64,000 nt of DNA, from positions 3,968,001 through 4,032,000 of the forward strand of contig NC_018020.1 in assembly GCF_000266885.1 (NCBI RefSeq), written 5' to 3'. This document shows positions 35,626 through 42,860 of the stretch, piece by piece. The notes under the pieces were generated by a model. The model ran no database searches and was not told the origin of the DNA. It saw only the letters and a list, made by a program, of their open reading frames with translations. This stretch comes from Turneriella parva DSM 21527. GTDB taxonomy: Bacteria; Spirochaetota; Leptospiria; Turneriellales; Turneriellaceae. A program made the translations under genes and the position numbers. How positions within the stretch are numbered: position 1 is the stretch's first letter; each line of letters opens with the position of its first letter.

Positions 35626-35822
35626 CAGTGAACGGAGAAAATATTCCCCTGCAGGGTATCGGCGACGCGACCCTTGCGGGGCTAATCGCTCACTTAAAGC
35701 TGTCGCCGAACCGCATCGCAGTCGAGCTCAACGGCGAACTCGTAGACCGCCTGGCCTTTGCGAGCACGACACTCAATGACAGCGACGTGCTTGAGCTGAT
35801 ACACTATGTGGGGGGTGGCTGA
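35622..35822 (+). CDS. thiS: Thiamine biosynthesis sulfur carrier ThiS
   Basis: 66 aa from ATG 35622 (overlapping the rsmE stop as ATGA; an in-frame GTG lies four codons earlier). The ubiquitin-like fold is indicated by MTVNGENI, NRIAVELNGELV, LNDSDVLELIHYVGGG. The C-terminal Gly-Gly would be adenylated and thiocarboxylated by ThiF and then serve ThiG. No thiF, thiG or thiH is adjacent; thiC is 20 kb away. The end TGA overlaps the ATG of the next gene. Confidence 0.88.
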   Translation: MTVNGENIPLQGIGDATLAGLIAHLKLSPNRIAVELNGELVDRLAFASTTLNDSDVLELIHYVGGG

Positions 35823-36373
35823 TGCCCTCTCTCGCGCAGGCGCTCGAACAGGCCTCAGATCTCTTCATCACTGTGCCGAGCGCCCTGACGGTGCTGCTCA
35901 CGCGCGAGTGGTTCTGCGCGCGCATGGCCGGCGACAGCGAATCAAGCCCCCTCGCCGACTTTTCTCTCGTGTCGTTTGCCTCACTGACGCTGAATGGCAG
36001 CGCCCCCGGCGGCCTGCTCAGAGACCGCCCGATGGCGCTGCTCAGGTTCATGCATGGGCAACTCTGGCTCGTTATTCTGCTGACCATCGGCGTTGCGTAC
36101 GCGGCGATCAAAGCGCCGGCACCGATGAGTTTTTCAGCAGGTTTCTCGGCTGTGTTTCTGAAACAAACCTGGGCGCTCTTTATCATCAACTGGATTCCCC
36201 TGCCCCCGTTCGATGCGGCTTCGGTATATTTCGCCCCATTCATGCAATGGAAAATGTTTCACGCGCTCAATCTGGCGTTTGCGATTGTTGTCGCCGTCGC
36301 GCTCAGTTTCAGCTTCTGGCGGATTGATTTTTTTACGGGTAATTTTTTAGTGCAATGGTTAAAGCTCGCATGA
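35822..36373 (+). CDS. Membrane protein, possibly a degenerate site-2-protease relative
   Basis: 183 aa. Three to four hydrophobic helices are visible (about 78-95, 102-128, 142-165). NWIPLPPFDAA at about residue 121 resembles the NxxPxPPxDG motif of M50/site-2 proteases, which provides one zinc ligand. However, the partner HExxH motif is absent, so any protease activity is unlikely. An alternative is an unrelated membrane protein with a chance match. It is translationally linked to thiS upstream and trpS downstream by overlapping start/stop codons. Confidence 0.6.
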   Translation: MPSLAQALEQASDLFITVPSALTVLLTREWFCARMAGDSESSPLADFSLVSFASLTLNGSAPGGLLRDRPMALLRFMHGQLWLVILLTIGVAYAAIKAPAPMSFSAGFSAVFLKQTWALFIINWIPLPPFDAASVYFAPFMQWKMFHALNLAFAIVVAVALSFSFWRIDFFTGNFLVQWLKLA

Positions 36374-37392
36374 ATACACAAGACCCAAAGCCACGGCGAA
36401 TACTCAGCGGTATGCAGGCGACGGGCGAACTGCATGTGGGCCACTATCTGGGCGTACTGACCAATTTCAGCCGCCTGCAGCACGAAGCCGAATGCTTCTT
36501 CATGGTGGCCAACCTGCATTCTCTGACAGCGTTTTATCCGAATTATCCCGATGCGCACCGATTTATCGCGCCGATGGTTTCAGACTGGCTGGCGGCAGGC
36601 ATAGCCCCTGAAAAGGCGACGATCTTCGTGCAGTCCGACGTGCCCGAACACAGCGAACTGGCGCAGCTTCTGGCGATGTTCACGCCGGTTTCATGGCTCG
36701 AACGCAACCCGACGTATAAAGACAAACAGGCGAATACTGAAAAAGATCTGGATTCGTTTGGCTTTCTGGGTTACCCTGTTTTGCAGGCGGCCGATATTGT
36801 CTTGTACGATGCGACACACGTACCGATCGGCGAAGACCAGCTGCCGCACCTCGAACTCACGCGTGAAATCGCGCGGCGTTTCAACCACTATTACCGCGCG
36901 GGCAAAGCGGACGTTTTGACAGTGCCGCAGGCGATTCTTTCGTCGTTCCCCAAAGTTGCGGGCCTTGACGGGCGTAAGATGAGCAAGAGCTACAACAATT
37001 CGCTGAATCTGGCCGAAAGTGCAGAATCGCTGAGCAAGAAATTCATGGTCATGAAAACCGACACGGCCCGGGTCAAGCGCACCGACCCAGGCAACCCCGA
37101 AAATTGTACCGTCTTTACCTACTATGACTTTTTCGCGGCCGACCTCAAAGAAGAAGTAAATCAGGGGTGCCGCAGCGCGGCTCTCGGCTGCGTCGACTGT
37201 AAAAAGCAGCTGCTGACACGCTTTTTGCCGGCGATGGCTCCCTTTAATGCGAAGCGCCGTGAGCTTGCTGAAAAGTCAGGTTTGGTAAACGATATATTGC
37301 ACGCCGGTGCTGAACGGGCGCGCAAGGTCGCTGCGGCAACCATGGCACGCGTGAAAGATTCTATGGGGCTCGTTTCGAGGTATTCGCTGTGA
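36370..37392 (+). CDS. trpS: Tryptophan-tRNA ligase
   Basis: 340 aa from ATG 36370, which overlaps the preceding stop as ATGA; an ATG five codons earlier is possible. It is a class I synthetase with the HIGH-type motif GELHVGHYLG (HVGH 22-25) and a KMSKS motif at 203-207 (GRKMSKSYNN). GEDQLPHLELTREIARRFN is the TrpRS signature around the tryptophan/ATP site. Its stop overlaps the scpA GTG (GTGA). Confidence 0.95.
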   Translation: MNTQDPKPRRILSGMQATGELHVGHYLGVLTNFSRLQHEAECFFMVANLHSLTAFYPNYPDAHRFIAPMVSDWLAAGIAPEKATIFVQSDVPEHSELAQLLAMFTPVSWLERNPTYKDKQANTEKDLDSFGFLGYPVLQAADIVLYDATHVPIGEDQLPHLELTREIARRFNHYYRAGKADVLTVPQAILSSFPKVAGLDGRKMSKSYNNSLNLAESAESLSKKFMVMKTDTARVKRTDPGNPENCTVFTYYDFFAADLKEEVNQGCRSAALGCVDCKKQLLTRFLPAMAPFNAKRRELAEKSGLVNDILHAGAERARKVAAATMARVKDSMGLVSRYSL

Positions 37393-38180
37393 GCATCGCG
37401 ACTCTGCCGGGGTTCGAAGATGCCTCCCGGTTTCAGGTTGCATTTTCAACGCGCGCCGGCTCTGAACAAAAAGGCCCTCTCGCCATTTTATGGACTCTGA
37501 TCGAAAGTTACGAAGTCGATATCTTCTCGGTTTCACTTTCGCGCATCACACACGACTTTATCGGCTATATGGAAAAAACGCCGATTTCTCTCGAAGAACA
37601 GGCAGAGTTCACGCACACCGCTGCGCGGTTACTCTTTTACAAAAGCCGGCTGCTGCTGCCGAACGCAGTCATCGGAGAAGATACTCCTCCCGATACGCTG
37701 CCATATGAACTTGTCGAGCAGCTGCTCGAGTACAAGAAAATGCAGGCCGCGGCGCTCGAAATGCGCCAGCTCGAAGAACGCGCGCAGCTTCGCCTGACAC
37801 GCGAGGCGGGCTGGGGCCATTTTGAGCAAGACGGCGACTACCTTGAAGTCGATCTGCTGTCTTTCTTGCGCACCTTTCGTGATTTTCTCGAACGCGAAGA
37901 GAAATCGCGGCCGATGCAGATACACGATGAGACGATTACCGTTGAAGAAATGATCGAATACATGGCGGGCCGTCTTGCCGGCGGCGGTGAAGCATCTTTC
38001 TTTCGCTCAGTGACAGGCTTTTCAATCGCGCGTATCATCGCCTGCTTTCTGGCGCTGCTCGAAATGGCGAAACAAAAACTGGTCAAACTGCGGCAAGACG
38101 ACTGGCTGGGAGATATACACTTTTCACCCTACACCGGCGACAACACAGAGCAGCTCGCCATAGAGTTTGAGGCAACATGA
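37389..38180 (+). CDS. scpA: Segregation and condensation protein A
   Basis: 263 aa, GTG start overlapping the trpS stop. This is the kleisin subunit of the bacterial SMC-ScpAB condensin. The N-terminal helical domain (GPLAILWTLIESYEVDIFSV, then FTHTAARLLFYKSRLLLP) and the C-terminal winged-helix segment (ACFLALLEMAKQKLVKLRQDD) match ScpA. Its stop overlaps the scpB start as ATGA, the usual scpA-scpB order. No smc gene is in the window. Confidence 0.92.
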   Translation: MSIATLPGFEDASRFQVAFSTRAGSEQKGPLAILWTLIESYEVDIFSVSLSRITHDFIGYMEKTPISLEEQAEFTHTAARLLFYKSRLLLPNAVIGEDTPPDTLPYELVEQLLEYKKMQAAALEMRQLEERAQLRLTREAGWGHFEQDGDYLEVDLLSFLRTFRDFLEREEKSRPMQIHDETITVEEMIEYMAGRLAGGGEASFFRSVTGFSIARIIACFLALLEMAKQKLVKLRQDDWLGDIHFSPYTGDNTEQLAIEFEAT

Positions 38181-38716
38181 ACGACTCCGCGTATCTCAAA
38201 GCTGCTGTTGAAGGCCTGCTTTTCTTATCGGGCGCGGGGCTTACCGTGGCTGAAATTGCCGCGGGTCTTGGCATGAACAGCGAGCAGGTACAGATCGCGC
38301 TCGATTCACTGGTAGACGAATATGCCGAGCGCGAATCGGGCATCGGCATACATGAAATTTCTGGCCGGTATACTTTTGCCACCGCGCCCGGTATTCACCC
38401 CGCGATACAGAATTTTCTGCGGCAAAAGAAAAAAGAAACGCTGACCAAATCGGCTCTCGAGACTCTCGCCATTATCACTTACAAGCAGCCGATTACCCTG
38501 CCAGAAATTGAAGAAATCCGCAGTGTTGGCTCGCGCGCGCAGCTGATTGCACTGCAGCAGAAAAAGCTCGTGAAGGCAGTGGGCCAGAAAGAGACCGTGG
38601 GCAAACCCACGCTCTATGGCACGACTAAAGATTTCTTGCGCTACTTTGGCTTGAACAGCCTCGACGAACTGCCGCCGCCGCAAGACGTCAAAGAGCTGAA
38701 TTTCGACGAGCTCTGA
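38177..38716 (+). CDS. scpB: Segregation and condensation protein B
   Basis: 179 aa with two winged-helix domains. Characteristic segments are AAVEGLLFLSGAGLTVAEIA, TKSALETLAIITYKQPITLPE and RSVGSRAQLIALQQKKLVKAVG. It binds ScpA and regulates SMC condensin in chromosome segregation. It is the last gene of the rsmE-thiS-trpS-scpAB run; a large nested hairpin follows before pheA. Confidence 0.92.
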   Translation: MNDSAYLKAAVEGLLFLSGAGLTVAEIAAGLGMNSEQVQIALDSLVDEYAERESGIGIHEISGRYTFATAPGIHPAIQNFLRQKKKETLTKSALETLAIITYKQPITLPEIEEIRSVGSRAQLIALQQKKLVKAVGQKETVGKPTLYGTTKDFLRYFGLNSLDELPPPQDVKELNFDEL

Positions 38717-38737
38717 TATGCGAGCAGTGATTAGGAG

Positions 38738-38821
38738 CGAGTCTCAAAACCGCCTGCGCCTGGCTCGCGATAAGTTCAAGGCCGAACCCGGCTTGTCGCG
38801 AGACGAGGGTTTTGAGACTCG
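38738..38821 (+). promoter_or_regulatory. 84-nt nested hairpin in the pheA leader
   Basis: The outer arms 38738-38751 and 38808-38821 are perfect 14-bp complements. An inner stem of about 11 bp pairs CTCGCGATAAG near 38764 with CTTGTCGCGAG near 38792, with one G-U. It starts 22 bp after the scpB stop and ends six bases before the pheA GTG. It may terminate scpB transcripts or control pheA initiation. No T-run is present. Confidence 0.6.
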
Positions 38822-38827
38822 TTCTAA

Positions 38828-39904
38828 GTGAAACAGTACCGAGACCAGATTGACCGCATCGACTCTGAAATTGTGCGCCTCATCGGCCAGCGCGCAGAGA
38901 TCGCGCGTGAGATAGCAGCGGCGAAACAAAAAGACAATCTGCCGCTTTACCAACCAGACCGCGAGCAGCAGGTCTATGACAAAATCGCGAAACTGAACCC
39001 CGGCATTGTCGACGACGAATCGCTGCGCAATATTTACCGCGAAATCATGAGTGCCACGCTGAAGCTTGAAGGGTCGATACAGGTCGGCTACTTCGGTGCT
39101 GAAGGCAGTTTCAGCCACCAGGCAACGCTCAAGAAATTCGGCCGCAGCCTCAGCCTCGCGCCGTTCAGAACCATCGACGATGTGTTTCAGGCGACCGAGC
39201 GCGGCGAAATTCGTTACGGTGTGGTGCCGATTGAAAACTCAACTGAAGGTATGGTCAAAGCGACGCTTGACGCGCTCGTAAAATACAACCTGCAGATTTA
39301 TTCTGATATCGTGCTGCAGATTACGCAGAGCCTGCTGACGCGCGCCAAAGACCTGAAGTCAATCGAGCGTATCTATACGCACCCGCAGGCTTATGCCCAG
39401 GCTCGTAATTTTATCATGAAGAACATCGCGCAGGCTGAGTGGATCGAGACGCCTTCGACCTCAGAAGCGGTAAAGATTGTCGCCGAAGACGGCAGCGAAC
39501 GCCTGGCGGCAGTTGCGTCGCATGTCGCCGGCGAAATTTACGGTGTGCCAGTTCTGCTCGACGACATCACCGATTACAAGCGCAACTTCACCCGCTTCGT
39601 GGTGATCGGCCGCGATACCGCAAACCGGGCCGAACGCAACCGTACCATGATTTCTTTCAACCTGCCCGACAGCACGGGCTCACTCTACCGTGCTCTCGCG
39701 CCGCTTTATGAAGAAAAAATCAACATGCGCGGCATCGAGTCAAGGCCCGACCGCTCGCAGGTGTGGAGTTATATTTTCTTCATCGACCTTGAAGGCCACG
39801 CAGACGATGCGCCGATGCAGGCGGCTTTTGCCAAAATACGCGATCTGACGACAGGTTTCAGAATTCTGGGTTCATACCCGGTCGAAAAGGGTCCCGAAGA
39901 TTGA
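38828..39904 (+). CDS. pheA: Bifunctional chorismate mutase / prephenate dehydratase (P-protein)
   Basis: 358 aa, GTG start fixed by an in-frame TAA immediately upstream. Residues 1-80 are an AroQ-type chorismate mutase (YRDQIDRIDSEIVRLIGQR). Residues about 85-265 are prephenate dehydratase with GAEGSFSHQA, VVPIENSTEGMV and the catalytic Thr-Arg-Phe in NFTRFVVIGRD. Residues about 275-350 are an ACT domain with GIESRPDRSQVWSY, the phenylalanine-binding ESRP motif, so feedback inhibition by Phe is expected. No ribosome-binding site is visible, as a hairpin occupies the space before the start. Confidence 0.93.
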   Translation: MKQYRDQIDRIDSEIVRLIGQRAEIAREIAAAKQKDNLPLYQPDREQQVYDKIAKLNPGIVDDESLRNIYREIMSATLKLEGSIQVGYFGAEGSFSHQATLKKFGRSLSLAPFRTIDDVFQATERGEIRYGVVPIENSTEGMVKATLDALVKYNLQIYSDIVLQITQSLLTRAKDLKSIERIYTHPQAYAQARNFIMKNIAQAEWIETPSTSEAVKIVAEDGSERLAAVASHVAGEIYGVPVLLDDITDYKRNFTRFVVIGRDTANRAERNRTMISFNLPDSTGSLYRALAPLYEEKINMRGIESRPDRSQVWSYIFFIDLEGHADDAPMQAAFAKIRDLTTGFRILGSYPVEKGPED

Positions 39905-40179
39905 GCAGGGCCGAACGCCGCATAGTCATCCATTGCCCAGGGGTCGAAAAGGCGGCGGACTTTTTCGGCTACTTTCGTGACGTTTTGCACTCCACATTTG
40001 ACAACAACCTTGAAATGCTGCAGCGCGTGATCGAAAGCGATGTAGAAGGCCCACTCGTTGTCGAACTCAGGGACTACCACCACGCGAGCGAAGAAAGCCG
40101 GCTCGTTCTGTCATCACTGACTCGCATTATTGAGAAAGCTGCGGCCAAAACCGGCAACATACGCAGCGAAGTGACCTGA
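39901..40179 (+). CDS. Small protein, possibly barstar-like
   Basis: 92 aa, TTG start overlapping the pheA stop (TTGA). The order of elements (RIVIHCPG, a helix, STFDNNLEMLQRVI, then GPLVVELRDY and a final helix) recalls the barstar ribonuclease-inhibitor fold, where YGxNLDALWD is a hallmark. The similarity is weak and by eye. No barnase-type RNase gene is adjacent, so an immunity role is not supported here. It may be co-translated with pheA. Confidence 0.6.
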   Translation: MSRAERRIVIHCPGVEKAADFFGYFRDVLHSTFDNNLEMLQRVIESDVEGPLVVELRDYHHASEESRLVLSSLTRIIEKAAAKTGNIRSEVT

Positions 40180-40184
40180 GTTGT

Positions 40185-41051
40185 TCAGTAAATGGCGCGC
40201 AAATGGGTATCATGCGCGCGAATGTGCAGGTGCTCCCCCAGCGCAATCGGCACCCGGTGGTGCGAGCCGTCGACGAACAGCGCACCGTTCATCATGCTGC
40301 TGACGATACCGAGAGTTTCTCCCGATTTGACGGAACCCGCCCCGAGGCGGCGGCCGTCGTCGCTGTAAAGCTCGCGCACAATGAACCTCAGCTCTTTTTG
40401 TCTGAATGGTTTGCCGCCTGCCGATGCGTAGGCAGCGGTCGAGCCGGTTGGCGTCGTCACCCAGATACCAGAACTTTTTTGGTGGTGCGTGCTGCGGCGG
40501 TAGCGCAGCGTATACCTTGACGTCGCCGCCGGGTTCGCCTCGGTAAAGAGCACGTCATTCAGCACGGGAAAAGCCACCGCCCGGCCCTGAACGCCGACGT
40601 GCATACGCAATAGCTGTGTTTCGGCAACGGCAGGCTTTTTGCCCTCAAGCATCGCCCCGAGCTGGGCTTCGAGGCGCCGGGTAGCCGTGGCCGACTTAAG
40701 GTTGAAACGGCAGTAGTGCCCGACGCTGTTTTCGGGCGATGAATTCACCCCGAGCAGAACCGAACGCTCGATAAAGTGCGAAGCATTGATAAACGTTCCG
40801 TCGCCGCCGAATGAAACCACAAGCCGGTATGCATCGAGGCTCTGCTGCAACGAATCGCGCTCAAAGTACGTGATCGAAGCGCGCGTTGACTGCAGCAGCT
40901 TGCGAAAGCGATCGAGCGCGCGCGCATGGTCGTCGTGCGCTGCCTCGAGGCGCACGCTGAGTTCGGGGTTCAGTTCACGGTGCTTTCTGATCTGGCGCGG
41001 TGAATAACTTTCAAGCGCAGAAAATTTATAGACGACAGCGATATCTTTCAT
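40185..41051 (-). CDS. nadK: NAD kinase family protein
   Basis: 288 aa from ATG 41051; an open frame continues upstream to 41261 but overlaps cimA and looks non-coding. The kinase signature GGDGT occurs in VVSFGGDGTFINAS, and WVTTPTGSTAAYASAGG is the second conserved motif of NAD/diacylglycerol-kinase-fold proteins. It would phosphorylate NAD to NADP. The motif GGDGTFI differs slightly from the usual GGDGTLL. It lies eight bases downstream of cimA on the same strand. Confidence 0.85.
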   Translation of the reverse strand: MKDIAVVYKFSALESYSPRQIRKHRELNPELSVRLEAAHDDHARALDRFRKLLQSTRASITYFERDSLQQSLDAYRLVVSFGGDGTFINASHFIERSVLLGVNSSPENSVGHYCRFNLKSATATRRLEAQLGAMLEGKKPAVAETQLLRMHVGVQGRAVAFPVLNDVLFTEANPAATSRYTLRYRRSTHHQKSSGIWVTTPTGSTAAYASAGGKPFRQKELRFIVRELYSDDGRRLGAGSVKSGETLGIVSSMMNGALFVDGSHHRVPIALGEHLHIRAHDTHLRAIY

Positions 41052-41059
41052 TCGGCCGC

Positions 41060-42706
41060 TTACCTGCGCAGAATTACGTTCAGCATGCGCTCGGTTGCGC
41101 GAATTGCGGCAATGATCTGGTCGGTATCGACCCCGCGGGTCGTCAGGTTGTTCTTGCTGCTGCCAAAGCCCGCGAGTTCGCCGCCGAGCATCGCTTTGTC
41201 GGGCTCGCCCCGGCCTTTGTCTTGCGAAACGTGCTGCGCCAGACTCCAGGTGATTTTGCACTCGACCAGCGCCGATGTCTGCCCGCCCGGCGGTATGCGC
41301 ACCTCGTAGTCGATGAGCCGCGGCAGGCCAAGTTTGTTCTCTTTGGCCCAGATGCTCAGCGCATTCATGAAGGCATCGTAACCGCCTTCGCCCTGGCCAG
41401 AAACCTGCGAGGCCTTGCCCTTATATTCAACGGTGAGCGAACACATGGGTGTCACGTGCAACCCCGACGTGACCGTCACCTGCGTGATCTCAATAATCTT
41501 TTCTTCAGGCCGTTTCAGAACCTCGCCAATAATGAACGGCAGATCATCCATCGTGACCTGCTTTTTCTGGTCGCCGAGTTCGATAATGCGCTGCAGCACC
41601 TGCGCGCGTTCGTCGTCGGTCAGCGTGATGCCGAGAGTTTTGAGATTCTGGTCGACAGAAGCTTTGCCCGCGAGTTTGCCGAGCGCGTAGCGGCGGTCAC
41701 GGCCGAATCGGGCCGGTAAGAGCCTGCTTTCGTAGAGCCCGCCTTTTTTATCGCCGTCAGCGTGAATGCCCGCAGTCTGCGTGAAAACATCTTCGCCCAC
41801 AATCGGCGCATTCGCCGCAAGGCGTTTACCTGAGAATGTCTCTACGGTGCGCGACAGCTGAAAGAGGCTTTTTTCATTCACGCTTGTCTTCATCTGCAGA
41901 TGGTCGTGAATGCCGGCGACGACTTCGGCGAGCGAAGCATTGCCCGTGCGTTCGCCGAGGCAGTTCACGGTCGTGTGCACTCCGTGCGCGCCTGCCCGTA
42001 TCGCTTCGAGCACATTCACCGTGCCGAGGCCATAATCGTTATGCGGATGAAAATCAAAATGCTGCCCGGCATAGCGCGCGGTAATTTCACGCAGCGCTTC
42101 TGAAACCTGGCTCGGATAAAGCACACCCAGCGTATCGGGCAGCATCACCCTGCCGACAGGCTGCGCCACGATAAAATCGAGAAACTGAAACATATAATCG
42201 CGCGAGTGCAGCCAGCCATTTGACCAGTCTTCAAGGTAGACGTTGACCGCCCGGTCGTGCTTCACCGCGTAATCGATCGTGCGCTCAATATCGGCAAAAT
42301 GTTCTTCGGGTGTCTTTTTTAGTTGGTGTGTCAGGTGATTGAGGCTGCCTTTTGTCAGCATGTTGAGCGTCATCGCGCCCGCGTCGATCAGCCAGTTGAC
42401 CGAACGTTTTTCATCGACAAAGCCCAGAATCTCAATGCGCTGCAAGAGCTTACGGCCCCCGCTTTTCTTTGCCCAGTCGGTAATCAGCTGCACACTCTCA
42501 AGCTCGCCCTTCGAAACGCGCGCCGATGCGACCTCGATAAAGTCGACGTTTGCCTTTTCAATCAATAGGCGCGCCATCTGCAGTTTTTCAGACGGCGCAA
42601 AGGCAACATTGTAAGTCTGCTCGCCGTCGCGCAGCGTCGTATCCATGATCGTGACGGTGCGTGTTTTTAACGCTTTTGAGGATTTCTTAAGTGCTGTTTT
42701 TTTCAA
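41060..42706 (-). CDS. cimA: (R)-citramalate synthase, Leptospira type
   Basis: 548 aa. It condenses pyruvate and acetyl-CoA to citramalate for the threonine-independent isoleucine pathway. The catalytic TIM barrel begins with MDTTLRDGEQT. Strings such as EVASARVSKGELE, RIEILGFVDE, VYLEDWSNGW, FSGKRLAANAPIVGEDVFTQ and GIHADGDKKGGLYES match what I recall of Leptospira CimA. The C-terminal regulatory domain (about 400-530) would bind isoleucine. It is distinguished from LeuA by these strings and is one of the best clues to the organism. Confidence 0.92.
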   Translation of the reverse strand: MKKTALKKSSKALKTRTVTIMDTTLRDGEQTYNVAFAPSEKLQMARLLIEKANVDFIEVASARVSKGELESVQLITDWAKKSGGRKLLQRIEILGFVDEKRSVNWLIDAGAMTLNMLTKGSLNHLTHQLKKTPEEHFADIERTIDYAVKHDRAVNVYLEDWSNGWLHSRDYMFQFLDFIVAQPVGRVMLPDTLGVLYPSQVSEALREITARYAGQHFDFHPHNDYGLGTVNVLEAIRAGAHGVHTTVNCLGERTGNASLAEVVAGIHDHLQMKTSVNEKSLFQLSRTVETFSGKRLAANAPIVGEDVFTQTAGIHADGDKKGGLYESRLLPARFGRDRRYALGKLAGKASVDQNLKTLGITLTDDERAQVLQRIIELGDQKKQVTMDDLPFIIGEVLKRPEEKIIEITQVTVTSGLHVTPMCSLTVEYKGKASQVSGQGEGGYDAFMNALSIWAKENKLGLPRLIDYEVRIPPGGQTSALVECKITWSLAQHVSQDKGRGEPDKAMLGGELAGFGSSKNNLTTRGVDTDQIIAAIRATERMLNVILRR

Positions 42707-42822
42707 TGTTTCTCAGGCGGCACGCTGCTCCAATCTGTGCAGGCACACCATGTGCCCCGATGCGTATGCTTTTCATGCGGAGAAGAAGATTTCAAGAGAT
42801 AGAACCAATGAAGATCAGGGCG

Positions 42823-42838
42823 TGGCGGCTAGCCGCCA
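42823..42838. terminator. 16-bp perfect palindrome between GH31 gene and cimA
   Basis: TGGCGGCTAGCCGCCA is a perfect 16-bp palindrome placed 22 bp from the GH31 stop and upstream of cimA on the minus strand. It is terminator-like by position only, with no T-run. The rest of 42707-42860 shows nothing I can support. Confidence 0.4.
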
Positions 42839-42860
42839 AACAACCTGCAGCGCAACCCCA

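Noticed and set aside
41052-41261. N-terminal extension of the NAD kinase gene
   Set aside because: The added 70 residues are Arg/Gln-rich, overlap the end of cimA and precede the natural start MKDIAVVYKF.
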